Shown: positions 1 through 5,762 of the stretch, piece by piece
Numbering within the stretch: the first letter of the stretch is position 1
Layout: the number at the start of each line of letters is the position of its first letter
IMG/VR virus record: IMGVR_UViG_3300009529_000028
Span: 1-31,345 of that record
DNA: 31,345 nt
Reading direction: 5' to 3' (one strand)
Source of the DNA: a virus
Notes under the pieces: model-generated
Databases searched by the model: none
What the model was told of the DNA's origin: nothing
Seen by the model: only the letters and a program-made list of their open reading frames with translations
Program-made: the position numbers and the translations under genes

Positions 1-6
1 AAAACT

Positions 7-279
7 ATGGCACATTCTAAAGGCAACTTTTCTCCAGAAGTAAAACAGGCGATTATGCAAGCGCAGCACAATTACTGCCGAGTATTAAATTGTTGCGAAC
101 CAATCCATAGCATTCATCATAAACTCCGAAATACTGCGGTCAATAGAAAACTATATCCTAAATTCATTCAGAGCGTTTTTAATGCAGTAGGTTTATGCTT
201 TTCCTGCCATACGAACAATACACATTTATTTAATATTACTGACGGGGAAGCAAAAATCTATGAAAATTATTTACATTAA
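7..279 (+). CDS. Small HNH-type nuclease-like protein
   Basis: A 90-aa protein with an HNH/zinc-binding layout: C24, C29/C30, H34, a His-His pair at 37-38, N46, N59, then C64-x2-C67-H68. The Asn-rich middle followed by GLC-x2-CH resembles short phage HNH proteins that cut or nick DNA, either as free-standing homing enzymes or as packaging partners. It lies far from the terminase genes, so a homing or accessory role is more likely. The start codon is only six bases into the window, so a longer upstream form cannot be excluded. The family call is by motif only. Confidence 0.6.
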   Translation: MAHSKGNFSPEVKQAIMQAQHNYCRVLNCCEPIHSIHHKLRNTAVNRKLYPKFIQSVFNAVGLCFSCHTNNTHLFNITDGEAKIYENYLH

Positions 280-299
280 CCGCCAATCCCCGGGCTTTC

Positions 300-333
300 T
301 ATCCCCCTTTCTTGGCTCGGGGAGCGGGGGATA
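300..333 (+). other. GC-rich hairpin upstream of the next gene
   Basis: An 8-bp perfect inverted repeat, TATCCCCC (300-307) with GGGGGATA (326-333), encloses an 18-nt loop. It stands out in AT-rich surroundings and ends just before the AAAGG Shine-Dalgarno region of the gene at 347. No T-run follows on the + strand, so it is not a classical terminator in that direction. It may stabilise a 3' end or affect initiation of the next gene. Confidence 0.45.
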
Positions 334-346
334 AAGGAAACTCACT

Positions 347-646
347 ATGGTTGACCTCTTTATAAAGCCTATATCAATGCGTCAGAGAGTAATAGATTAC
401 TGCAAAGTTAAAATCTATGTTTCAAGTATAGATATAGAGAACCTTAAAGACCATATTCGTAGGACAGAAGGTAATGTAAAGGGTTTATTAAGAATACACC
501 GAGAATGGCGGGCATTGGCAAGGACAGAGGAGAACCCCAAAGGCGTTATGCGCAGATTAGATAGGCGAGAGAAGATATTCCGAGGTTTTAAGAACCCTGA
601 TTTAGCAATATACGAATTTATTGGAGAACCAACCCCACAAGAATAA
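347..646 (+). CDS. Hypothetical protein, 99 aa
   Basis: Not recognised. A soluble, highly charged protein rich in Arg, with a helical middle (MRRLDRREKIFRGF) and no Cys cluster or membrane segment. The ATG is preceded by AAAGGAAAC about 8-10 nt upstream, a reasonable ribosome site. It sits in a run of small, closely spaced + strand genes typical of the accessory/early part of a phage genome. Base composition is like its neighbours. Confidence 0.6.
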   Translation: MVDLFIKPISMRQRVIDYCKVKIYVSSIDIENLKDHIRRTEGNVKGLLRIHREWRALARTEENPKGVMRRLDRREKIFRGFKNPDLAIYEFIGEPTPQE

Positions 647-655
647 GATAGGAGA

Positions 656-844
656 ATGGAGATGGAAGAAGTAAGATTTAATATACCTAATTTATCCGAA
701 CTTGAATATAAGTTAGTAATAAATGCATTAAAAGTTTGGCGAGGCGATTTTGGAAATGGTATAAGCACACAAATATGGACGAAGGAATTAGACGCCTTGT
801 TGACCAAATTAGGTTTTGCTGAAAAGGGATGGATAAAAGATTAG
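656..844 (+). CDS. Hypothetical protein, 62 aa
   Basis: Not recognised. A small, mixed-charge protein that begins MEMEEVRF and contains the amphipathic segment LSELEYKLVINALKVW. GATAGGAG lies just upstream of the ATG. The gene starts 9 nt after the previous stop and is followed almost at once by a mini-ORF, so it probably belongs to the same transcript. Confidence 0.55.
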   Translation: MEMEEVRFNIPNLSELEYKLVINALKVWRGDFGNGISTQIWTKELDALLTKLGFAEKGWIKD

Positions 845-845
845 A

Positions 846-932
846 ATGACCACCACCATCCCAACCCAAGACCTAATGAATAAGCGTATTTTGATGGCAT
901 TGGCTTGTTTGATGATGGAGAGGGTGAATTGA
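846..932 (+). CDS. Mini-ORF, 28 aa
   Basis: An ATG-started frame of 28 codons begins right after the previous stop and ends in TGA one base before the next ATG (934). The product starts MTTTIPTQ and ends in a Met/Leu/Ala-rich stretch. The segment GTGAATTGAGATG at its end recurs almost unchanged at 1266-1277 before the next gene, so it may act mainly as a translation-coupling leader. Whether it makes a functional peptide is unknown. Confidence 0.3.
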   Translation: MTTTIPTQDLMNKRILMALACLMMERVN

Positions 933-933
933 G

Positions 934-1218
934 ATGGGAGTTTCAATTATACTTGGCAAAAAAAATATAACTCCAGGCTGGCGGTCTATGATGTATAGAC
1001 TTATGACAGACAATTTTGGTTGTATTCATACGCAATATGGAACAGAATTTATCTTTATGGATTATGATATTCCTACCTTAATGCGTATAGCAAAGAGGCA
1101 ATATAAAGGTCAAAAAGAAAAGCCTTTTGATTATGCGGAAGATATTGAACAATCTTTTAATGAGATAATAAAGACTATTCAAAAAAAAGGTGAAGCCAGA
1201 GTTTCTTGTGGGTTTTAA
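934..1218 (+). CDS. Hypothetical protein, 94 aa
   Basis: Not recognised. A 94-aa soluble protein with aromatic-rich strands (IHTQYGTEFIFMDYDIPTL) and a helical C-terminal half (AEDIEQSFNEIIKTIQKK). There is no strong Shine-Dalgarno; the ATG follows the stop of a 28-codon mini-ORF by one base, suggesting translational coupling. It belongs to the cluster of small accessory genes at the left end of the window. Confidence 0.6.
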   Translation: MGVSIILGKKNITPGWRSMMYRLMTDNFGCIHTQYGTEFIFMDYDIPTLMRIAKRQYKGQKEKPFDYAEDIEQSFNEIIKTIQKKGEARVSCGF

Positions 1219-1274
1219 ATAACTTAAACAACCCGTAGAAGGAAAACAATTGATGGCAGATGGGATGAATTGAG

Positions 1275-1514
1275 ATGTCCATTAAAGACAAACTTCTAAA
1301 ACTCCTCATTGACGAACTAATCCTCACCCCTACCGAGGCCAAGAACCTGAAGGACACGACTACTTTTGAGGAATTGGCGGTTGACGACTTGATGTTTATG
1401 GATTTGATAGGGGCGATAATGGATGAATTTGACATTTCCCTGCCGGATGTAGAGGGGATTAAGACGGTTGGGGAGTTGATTAAGGTGGTTGAGGGTAAGG
1501 TAAAGAATGGATAA
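1275..1514 (+). CDS. Acyl-carrier-protein-like protein without the prosthetic-group serine
   Basis: A 79-aa acidic helical protein that lines up with bacterial AcpP over its whole length: helix I (KDKLLKLLIDEL), the loop before helix II (FEELAVDDLMFMDLIGAI), then MDEFDISLPD and the C-terminal helix (TVGELIKVVEG). In AcpP the DSL motif carries the serine that receives phosphopantetheine; here it is Asp37-Asp38-Leu39, so the usual attachment residue is replaced by Asp (codon 1386-1388). The fold looks kept while carrier chemistry is probably lost. It could mimic an ACP to bind a host partner, or be a structural adaptor. It overlaps the next gene by 8 nt. The match was made by eye; a coincidental helical protein is possible but the colinearity is good. 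Confidence 0.6.
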   Translation: MSIKDKLLKLLIDELILTPTEAKNLKDTTTFEELAVDDLMFMDLIGAIMDEFDISLPDVEGIKTVGELIKVVEGKVKNG

Positions 1515-1698
1515 ACGGGAAATCGACCGCCGGTATTATCAGCGTAATCGCCAAAAGGTTTTAGCCAGAGTGAAAGATTATTATGAACGCAATAAAGACT
1601 CCATTTCGGAATACAAAAAGGATTGGTGGAAAAACAAGCAAACAAGGCTTGATTTGATTAAAAAAAGACATAGGCAATTAATAAAAGAAAAGGCTTGA
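1507..1698 (+). CDS. Small basic protein, 63 aa
   Basis: A very basic, Tyr- and Arg-rich helical protein with YYQRNRQKVLARVKDYYERNKD-like alternation, similar to the basic helices that often accompany phage endonuclease VII/HNH proteins. No catalytic motif is visible, so only nucleic-acid binding can be suggested. The start overlaps the end of the ACP-like gene by 8 nt, with GAGGGTAAGG as Shine-Dalgarno. Its stop codon TGA is embedded in the TTGACA -35 box of the promoter at 1695. Confidence 0.5.
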   Translation: MDKREIDRRYYQRNRQKVLARVKDYYERNKDSISEYKKDWWKNKQTRLDLIKKRHRQLIKEKA

Positions 1699-1723
1699 CA
1701 GACAGACCAAAGGGGTGTAGAAT
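1695..1723 (+). promoter_or_regulatory. Sigma70-type promoter, first cassette
   Basis: TTGACA (1695-1700), a 17-nt spacer, and TAGAAT (1718-1723): a perfect -35 and a five-of-six -10 at ideal spacing. Transcription is expected to begin near 1730, which is the first base of stem A of the structured leader. The -35 overlaps the stop codon of the preceding gene, as in the sister promoter at 2589. Confidence 0.8.
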
Positions 1724-1729
1724 ATAAGG

Positions 1730-1839
1730 GACTAACGGGAGGCGGGTTTTTTTATGTCAAAACAATGGGTAGTTGGATGGCTTGAAGTATTTAACCGTGC
1801 TTCTGTTAGTCGCCTGAAGGCTACCCTCTTTTATTGGAG
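1730..1839 (+). promoter_or_regulatory. Structured 5' leader with crossed stems (pseudoknot-like), copy 1
   Basis: Two long-range pairings interleave. Stem A pairs 1730-1741 (GACTAACGGGAG) with 1800-1811, 12 consecutive pairs including two G-U. Stem B pairs 1767-1774 (GGGTAGTT) with 1819-1826 (GGCTACCC). The order A-B-A'-B' is a pseudoknot or a pair of mutually exclusive states. Stem A contains GGGAG, the Shine-Dalgarno of a 30-codon leader ORF. After B' come TCTTTTATT and the TTGGAG Shine-Dalgarno of the replication gene. A second leader at 2626 has different stem sequences but the same topology, which is strong evidence that the structure matters. This is inferred from hand folding. Confidence 0.6.
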
Positions 1840-1846
1840 TAGATAA
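1754..1846 (+). CDS. Leader ORF, 30 aa, coupled to the replication gene
   Basis: An ATG at 1754, preceded by GGGAGGCGG and a run of seven T, opens a 30-codon frame that ends in TAA at 1844-1846, sharing its last base with the ATG of the next gene (TAATG). Translating it would move ribosomes through stems B, A' and B' of the leader and couple initiation of the downstream gene. The peptide is Trp- and aromatic-rich (MSKQWVVGWLEVF...). The sister leader has only a 7-codon ORF at the equivalent ATG (2648-2671), so ribosome passage rather than the peptide may be what counts. Confidence 0.4.
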   Translation: MSKQWVVGWLEVFNRASVSRLKATLFYWSR

Positions 1847-2592
1847 TGGATTATTTGCATATAAAAAATCTTGAAAAGTATCATCCGACATACAAAGACC
1901 GTAATCTTATCTGGTGTAAAACATATTTTAGTATGATAAATGCAGACCCTGAATTTGAAATGCTTGAAGAAATAGACAAATGGCGATTTATGGCCTTTAT
2001 AATGTTAGAGATACAAAGTAAGAAACCAATACCTTTAGATGAAAGATATTTAACAAGAAAAGGATTTAACTTTAAAAAGCGTGCTATCTCTCTAACTTTA
2101 AAGATGTTACACAACTTTATAATGTTGTATACAGAAGATGAAAAAGTGCGTGGCGTAGATATAGATAAAGAAGTAGAAGAAGAAATAGAAAAAAGAAAGA
2201 AGTTCGTTACAGAAACTTTTGATTATTTTCTCTTAAAGACCAAACAGAAACTTCAATTAACATCTGAACGCAAGGCTATTATTGAAAAGCGATATAAGAA
2301 TGGCAAAACAATAGAGGAATTAAAAAAAGCAATAGATAATTTCATTCAAGATGATTGGGAAGACCGTTCAAAGTTTATGGATTTGATTTATTGTTTGGGT
2401 GTTAGAAATAAGATAGATAACTTTGAGAAATGGTTAAATATGCTTGAAAAGAAACCTAAAGCAATGCACTGGGGGAGGGCAGAAGATTTTATACAGAAAC
2501 AAGCAAAAACTAAAGAACAAATTGAGAAAGAGGGGCTAATTCCCAAAGAGAAATTGCAAAATCTTATAAAGAAAATAGGAAAAAAGTCTTGA
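1846..2592 (+). CDS. Phage replication initiation/replisome organiser-like protein (DnaD-type)
   Basis: A 248-aa protein. Residues 1-95 look like the winged-helix N-terminal domain of phage replisome organisers (a WxxxFxxI...DPEF segment, a K-W-R-x2-A-x-ImLeI helix, then a basic helix). Residues about 120-210 fit the C-terminal domain common in such proteins: [15 protein letters not shown], then [32 protein letters not shown] and FEKWLNML. The last 40 residues are basic. Such proteins bind the phage origin and load the host helicase. TTGGAG lies 6 nt before the ATG, and the start also couples to the leader ORF. Expression probably comes from the promoter at 1695 and is gated by the structured leader. 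The family call is good; the exact role is inferred. Confidence 0.65.
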   Translation: MDYLHIKNLEKYHPTYKDRNLIWCKTYFSMINADPEFEMLEEIDKWRFMAFIMLEIQSKKPIPLDERYLTRKGFNFKKRAISLTLKMLHNFIMLYTEDEKVRGVDIDKEVEEEIEKRKKFVTETFDYFLLKTKQKLQLTSERKAIIEKRYKNGKTIEELKKAIDNFIQDDWEDRSKFMDLIYCLGVRNKIDNFEKWLNMLEKKPKAMHWGRAEDFIQKQAKTKEQIEKEGLIPKEKLQNLIKKIGKKS

Positions 2593-2617
2593 CAAACTCC
2601 AATAAATTTGATATAGT
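2589..2617 (+). promoter_or_regulatory. Sigma70-type promoter, second cassette
   Basis: TTGACA (2589-2594), a 17-nt spacer and TATAGT (2612-2617). The -35 overlaps the TGA stop of the replication gene, exactly as the promoter at 1695 overlaps the stop of its upstream gene. The start site should fall near 2624, two bases before stem A of the second leader. Confidence 0.8.
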
Positions 2618-2625
2618 ATTAGGTA

Positions 2626-2733
2626 GTGATAGGGGAGTGGATTTTTTATGCCTAAAGAACAGGGCGCATAGTAGGTTACGGAGAATAAACCATTTTCCTA
2701 TCACGAACCGAATTGCGCCTCTTTTTTTGGAGG
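2626..2733 (+). promoter_or_regulatory. Structured 5' leader with crossed stems (pseudoknot-like), copy 2
   Basis: Stem A pairs 2626-2640 (GTGATAGGGGAGTGG) with 2690-2704 (CCATTTTCCTATCAC): 15 consecutive pairs, three of them G-U. Stem B pairs 2662-2668 (GGGCGCA) with 2714-2720 (TGCGCCT), and is followed by CTTTTTTT and the TTGGAGG Shine-Dalgarno of the HNH gene. Topology, loop sizes and landmarks (GGAG inside stem A, TTTTTTATG after it, AACC before A', a T-run after B') match the leader at 1730, while the paired bases differ. A 7-codon ORF (2648-2671) ends inside the leader and covers stem B. If only B-B' forms, the T-run makes an intrinsic-terminator-like end. Confidence 0.6.
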
Positions 2734-2738
2734 ATAGA

Positions 2739-3239
2739 ATGCGAGGTTTTAGAAATGAAGATGGCTCTAAACTTGGTTTTCAAAAAGGCCATAAAATCAA
2801 TATAAAAAGGAAGTTTTCTTTAAAGCATAAAAAAAGATTAGGTAGAGCAATTAAAAAGGCACATAGGATTAAGACATTTGGTTATCAAAAAGGAAATAAA
2901 TCTATATACGGATTTAAAAAAGGTCAAATCGCTTGGAATAAAGGAGTCTTTGGAGAAAAAAATAATAATTGGAAAGGTGGAAGATTTAAAACTGACCAAG
3001 GTTATATTCGTATTCTTAAACGTGAACATCCTTTTTGTAATAGTGTGGGATATATAACAGAACACAGATTGATTATGGAAAAAATACTTGGTCGTTATCT
3101 TAAGCCATTTGAAAAAGTCCATCATAAAAATGGTATAAGGGATGACAACCGCCCTGAAAATCTTAAACTTTTTGTTGAAGGCAAAAATTGGCATCCTTGG
3201 TTATGCCCTAAATGCGGATTTGAATTTTTGATTAGATAA
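2739..3239 (+). CDS. HNH homing endonuclease
   Basis: A 166-aa basic protein. Residues 10-80 hold Gly/Lys repeats of the NUMOD DNA-binding kind (GFQKGHK, GYQKGNK, GFKKGQ, NWKGG). The HNH core follows: EHR 108-110, LGR 118-120, VHH 127-129, NG 131-132, N137 and N141 in the RPENL motif. A CPKC knuckle lies at 156-159. The frame is open 50 codons further upstream, but 2739 is chosen as start because TTGGAGG lies 5 nt before it and the expected transcript begins near 2624, downstream of the upstream in-frame starts. It is free-standing, with its own promoter and a leader related to that of the replication gene, which suggests it arrived with, or captured, a copy of that control region. Confidence 0.8.
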   Translation: MRGFRNEDGSKLGFQKGHKINIKRKFSLKHKKRLGRAIKKAHRIKTFGYQKGNKSIYGFKKGQIAWNKGVFGEKNNNWKGGRFKTDQGYIRILKREHPFCNSVGYITEHRLIMEKILGRYLKPFEKVHHKNGIRDDNRPENLKLFVEGKNWHPWLCPKCGFEFLIR

Positions 3240-3301
3240 ATTGATACACCGATTTTTACTCCAGACGGAAGAAAAATTTAACCCCTAACCTTGCGAAGAA
3301 A

Positions 3302-3379
3302 ATGATTATCCTACTCTGGCCATTAGCGATATTTCTGATTGTTTATTCTTACCATATGAGATGGTGGGGAGTAAAATGA
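3302..3379 (+). CDS. Tiny membrane peptide, 25 aa
   Basis: A 25-codon frame encodes one hydrophobic segment (MIILLWPLAIFLIVYSY) and a short basic-aromatic tail. Its TGA overlaps the ATG of the next gene (ATGA at 3376-3379), the coupling used throughout this genome. A role in membrane targeting, such as lysis regulation or exclusion, is only a guess. Confidence 0.4.
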   Translation: MIILLWPLAIFLIVYSYHMRWWGVK

Positions 3380-3543
3380 AAGTTTGTTATAAATGTAAGC
3401 AAGAAAAGCTATTGACAGAATTTAGGCGATACAAAAGCGGAGTGAATAAAGGATATTATCATTCCTATTGTAAAGTTTGTGTAGTGCAAGATAAAAAAAC
3501 CCAGAAAAGTAAAGAAGCAAAAAATAAATATATGCAAGAATAA
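3376..3543 (+). CDS. Small zinc-ribbon protein, 55 aa
   Basis: Two CxxC knuckles (C4/C7 and C32/C35) separated by a KLLTEFRRYKSG-like spacer, then a Lys-rich tail. This is the layout of the short zinc modules at the start of phage endonuclease VII/HNH proteins, but no nuclease core follows, so it may be a solitary nucleic-acid-binding finger or a truncated relic. ATG 3376 is chosen over an upstream ATG at 3361 because it overlaps the preceding stop and has GGGGAG 5-6 nt upstream. Confidence 0.55.
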   Translation: MKVCYKCKQEKLLTEFRRYKSGVNKGYYHSYCKVCVVQDKKTQKSKEAKNKYMQE

Positions 3544-3576
3544 TGAGGAATAAAAATTAAGAAAGGAGAAACTAGG

Positions 3577-4182
3577 ATGAAGAAAATAAATAATTGGGAT
3601 GAATTTAAAAATCTTTCTATTAAAATAAGACAAGTAGAATATAAGAAGATAATTTATACCAGACACAAAAATCCAGATGGCAGTATTGGTGGCTTTGTAG
3701 CAAAAACTGCAAGGGTAGAAGTTACTGCTCGGGTTTCTGGGAACGCCCAGGTTTCTGGGAACGCTCGGGTTTGTGGGGACGCTCGGGTTTCTGGGAACGC
3801 CCAGGTTTCTGGGAACGCCCAGGTTTCTGGGAACGCTCGGGTTTGTGGGGACGCTTGGGTTTCTGGGGACGCTCGGGTTTGTGGGGACGCTCGGGTTTCT
3901 GGGAACGCCCAGGTTTCTGGGAACGCCCAGGTTTCTGGGAACGCTCGGGTTTCTGGGGACGCTTGGGTTTCTGGGGACAAAATTATTACCATTTTAAAAA
4001 CAATTCAAGTTTTCCAATATTGTATTTCCATAACTCCGAATTATATCTTTTGCGGTTGTGAAAAATGGCAACATAAAGAAATCAAAACTTTGCAATATGA
4101 AAAATGTTCAGCAAAAACCCAGATGACTAAAGAGCAATTTACTATTTTAAAGAAAATGGTTTTGTTGGCAATTCAGTATTAA
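3577..4182 (+). CDS. Hexapeptide-repeat (beta-helix-like) phage protein, 201 aa
   Basis: Residues 1-44 form a short N-terminal domain. Residues 45-134 are fifteen six-residue units, fourteen of them of the form A[R/Q/W]V[S/C]G[N/D] after a first divergent unit, the periodicity of a left-handed beta-helix (three six-residue rungs per turn). The last 65 residues resemble the tail domain of a common phage family (ISITPNYIFCGCEKWQHKE). Proteins of this type occur in many phages with unknown roles; a surface- or ligand-binding scaffold is plausible. AAGGAG lies about 10 nt before the ATG. The repeats are nearly identical in DNA, so unit number may vary between relatives. No acyltransferase active site is evident. 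Confidence 0.65.
   Translation: MKKINNWDEFKNLSIKIRQVEYKKIIYTRHKNPDGSIGGFVAKTARVEVTARVSGNAQVSGNARVCGDARVSGNAQVSGNAQVSGNARVCGDAWVSGDARVCGDARVSGNAQVSGNAQVSGNARVSGDAWVSGDKIITILKTIQVFQYCISITPNYIFCGCEKWQHKEIKTLQYEKCSAKTQMTKEQFTILKKMVLLAIQY
3727..3978 (+). repeat. Tandem 18-bp repeats, 14 units, coding
   Basis: Fourteen direct 18-bp units, each close to GCTCGGGTTTCTGGGAAC, encode the hexapeptide rungs. There is also a longer period: units 4-8 and units 10-14 have nearly the same order (RS, QS, QS, R-x, WS), an apparent 90-bp duplication. All units stay in frame. The GC content is above that of the surrounding genes. Other reading frames through the array also stay open, which is a by-product of the 18-bp period. 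Confidence 0.9.
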
Positions 4183-4209
4183 AGTTTGGAGGGTGAGAGG
4201 ACAAAATTG

Positions 4210-4365
4210 ATGTTTACTTTCCTCGTAAAAAAATCTTGGGCCAACTGTCCGGAAAATATGCTACAAACAATTAACTACGCTAATTTACATAAAGTAATAT
4301 TTTATCTAATATGTATTTCAGTTTTAATCGGAGTGGCTGTTTGGTCGAATGGGAGGATAAGATGA
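4210..4365 (+). CDS. Small membrane protein, 51 aa
   Basis: An ATG-started frame with a polar N-terminal half and one clear membrane segment near residues 28-45 (KVIFYLICISVLIGVAVW), ending in a short basic tail. Its TGA overlaps the next ATG (ATGA at 4362-4365). GGAGGGTGAGAGG lies about 13-20 nt upstream. It could be a holin-like or exclusion protein, but one helix and no family match leave this open. It fills most of an otherwise gene-poor stretch between 4183 and 4511. Confidence 0.45.
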   Translation: MFTFLVKKSWANCPENMLQTINYANLHKVIFYLICISVLIGVAVWSNGRIR

Positions 4366-4466
4366 ATAGAGATGAGAAACAAATAAAAAGATTGGAAATG
4401 CGAAAAATAAGTAATACTATGAAAGAGAGGGGGATATGTCCACCAATAGCAAGGTTAGGGAAGTAG
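4362..4466 (+). CDS. Hypothetical basic peptide, 34 aa
   Basis: A 34-codon frame overlaps the previous stop by ATGA and has GGGAGGA 5 nt before its ATG, so translation is likely. The product is strongly basic and helical at first (MNRDEKQIKRLEMRKI), then CPPIARLGK. No family recognised. Confidence 0.4.
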   Translation: MNRDEKQIKRLEMRKISNTMKERGICPPIARLGK

Positions 4467-4476
4467 TTCAAGCAAT

Positions 4477-4490
4477 TCGTTCACGAACGA
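4477..4490. other. Short perfect palindrome
   Basis: TCGTTC-AC-GAACGA is a 6-bp perfect inverted repeat with a 2-nt centre, 22 nt upstream of the ATG at 4512. It could be an operator for a dimeric regulator. With a 2-nt centre it would make a poor RNA hairpin. No promoter boxes are obvious around it. Confidence 0.35.
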
Positions 4491-4511
4491 TATGAAGGGA
4501 GGAAGAGGATA

Positions 4512-4724
4512 ATGGATACATTAAGAGAAGGTTTACAAGAAGAAATAGGCGATTTAAATAGTTGTTTACCAAAATCAGATTCAAAAGATTTAAGAGATGT
4601 TGCAAAAATATGGTCTTGTTATGTTCTACAAGCAAATATAGGTAAAGTACTTGAATATGGACTTGAGATTTCGAAAGCGATAACTAACTACTTAAATGAA
4701 TTGGACAATCACCCCAACCAATAA
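4512..4724 (+). CDS. Hypothetical protein, 70 aa
   Basis: Not recognised. An acidic helical protein with the segments LREGLQEEIGDLNSCL and VAKIWSCYVLQANIGKVLEYGLEI. No membrane segment or metal motif; two Cys. GGGAGGAAGAGG precedes the ATG with good spacing. It lies between tiny membrane-protein genes and the lytic transglycosylase, but this does not define a role. Confidence 0.55.
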   Translation: MDTLREGLQEEIGDLNSCLPKSDSKDLRDVAKIWSCYVLQANIGKVLEYGLEISKAITNYLNELDNHPNQ

Positions 4725-4769
4725 AACCAATGACAGATAACCCATTTAAAAAGCAAAAGAGTAGATAAG

Positions 4770-5414
4770 ATGAACCCCTACAAATTTGCCTTACTTTTAT
4801 ACTTAGTCATCGGCCTAATCCTGTGCGCCACAGTATGGGTTCAGAAGGTTTGGCCTGAACAGATGTATCTTGACCCTGAATGTAAATTTCCTTTTAGTAA
4901 TGAACCCATAAATCCAGTTTTGATTTTATATAGAAAATCACAAATAGAAGAAATACGCTGGGATGATTTAGTTGCTACTGTAATACAGATAGAAAGTTCG
5001 GGCAATCCCCAAGCAGTATCTAAAGCAGGCTGCATCGGACTTATGCAGATAAATCCTAAAGGAGCATTGGCGGAATGGAATAATGCAATGGATAAGAGAT
5101 ATAAAATGTTAGAAAAGGGACATCCGTTTCCGATTGATTATGATTGGATAAAAAGCAAATGTTCCTTTCATACTTTAGGAGATTTATATAACCCAAATAT
5201 CAATATCAAAATCGGCACTTGGTATCTTAAACGGCTTAAAGACCATTATCTAAAAAACAATTTTACTATTGAACGGATGTTGGCGGCTTATAATGGTGGC
5301 CCAACAAGAATGAGGCGTTTATTAAGACAAGGCAAAGATTGGCAGGATATGCCCCGTGAGAGCGTCAATTATGTTCGTAAGGTATTGAAACTTTATCGCA
5401 GACCTGCAAAATGA
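4770..5414 (+). CDS. Membrane-anchored lytic transglycosylase (SLT/GH23-like)
   Basis: A 214-aa protein with an N-terminal signal anchor at residues 7-25 and an SLT catalytic domain from about 63. Hallmarks: catalytic Glu75 in QIESSGNP, GLMQINP at 90-96, the segment NINIKIGTWYLKRL at 143-156, AAYNGGP at 172-178, and SVNYVRKV at 198-205. Such enzymes cleave the MurNAc-GlcNAc bond of peptidoglycan to 1,6-anhydroMurNAc. With an uncleaved anchor it would act on the wall from the inner membrane's periplasmic side, a signal-anchor-release type of endolysin. A wall-penetrating virion enzyme is less likely, as it lies outside the structural block among small membrane-protein genes. The family call is strong; the lysis role is inferred. 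Confidence 0.88.
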   Translation: MNPYKFALLLYLVIGLILCATVWVQKVWPEQMYLDPECKFPFSNEPINPVLILYRKSQIEEIRWDDLVATVIQIESSGNPQAVSKAGCIGLMQINPKGALAEWNNAMDKRYKMLEKGHPFPIDYDWIKSKCSFHTLGDLYNPNINIKIGTWYLKRLKDHYLKNNFTIERMLAAYNGGPTRMRRLLRQGKDWQDMPRESVNYVRKVLKLYRRPAK

Positions 5415-5440
5415 CTCTGTGATATATTTAGAGAATTAAA

Positions 5441-5529
5441 TCTGACAGGGGTTTTAAGGCACGATTTACCACGAACGGCAGATAAGCCAGTAAGAATGCC
5501 CTAAAAACCGAAAATCGCAAATACCTGCC
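5441..5529 (+). ncRNA. Candidate structured RNA between genes
   Basis: The 132-nt gap between the transglycosylase gene and 5547 has no useful ORF but folds well by hand. Stem 1 pairs 5450-5461 (GGTTTTAAGGCA) with 5497-5509, with one mismatch and one bulge. Inside it TTAC (5466-5469) pairs with GTAA (5490-5493), and GGC (5477-5479) with GCC (5486-5488). Two further perfect pairings cross these: CGATTT (5462-5467) with AAATCG (5512-5517), and GGCAG (5477-5481) with CTGCC (5525-5529). It could be a leader of the 5547 gene, whose Shine-Dalgarno follows at once, or an independent RNA. Confidence 0.35.
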
Positions 5530-5546
5530 AAAAATGAGGAGGAGGG

Positions 5547-5762
5547 ATGAGTAAGAAATCTGACAAGAGAATGGTGGAGGGGATAGTGCTTAAAGATATT
5601 TGCATAAATAAAGTTACTCAATTAGCAGTGAATGAACTTATCTCTTTTGAGCAAATTGAACCGTTTAAAAGATTAGCAAGATTATTAGATGACGAAATCC
5701 AGAAGAAACTTGCCCAAGCAATAGCCTCTTATATACAGAGCAAGAAGCCGTTAGGAGATTAA
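5547..5762 (+). CDS. Hypothetical protein, 71 aa
   Basis: Not recognised. A soluble helical protein (VTQLAVNELISFEQIEPFKRLARLLDDEI) with basic ends. GAGGAGGAGGG directly precedes the ATG, the strongest Shine-Dalgarno in this part of the window. Its stop abuts the next ATG (TAAATG), so it is co-transcribed with the cysteine-protease-fold gene. Confidence 0.6.
   Translation: MSKKSDKRMVEGIVLKDICINKVTQLAVNELISFEQIEPFKRLARLLDDEIQKKLAQAIASYIQSKKPLGD

Noticed and set aside
1175-1645. Minus-strand frame of 156 codons
   Set aside because: It lies opposite the ACP-like and neighbouring genes, has Ser/Phe/Leu-rich antisense composition and no promoter or ribosome site.
2626-2733. Leader as a known riboswitch or the HEARO/OMEGA RNA of IscB/IsrB-type nucleases
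   Set aside because: No known aptamer motif recognised, and the HNH protein lacks the RuvC part those systems need.
3411-3440. TTGACA as a promoter inside the zinc-ribbon gene
   Set aside because: No matching -10 at 16-18 nt.
3727-3978. CRISPR-like array
   Set aside because: The repeats are contiguous, in frame and without unique spacers, so this is a coding tandem repeat.
3654-3992. Long open frames on the minus strand and in other + frames across the tandem repeats
   Set aside because: The 18-bp period keeps every stop-free frame open. Only the frame 3577-4182 has ordinary flanking domains and a ribosome site.
5441-5529. Hammerhead ribozyme (CTGACAG and GAAA present)
   Set aside because: The core CUGANGA is not matched and the stems are in the wrong order.
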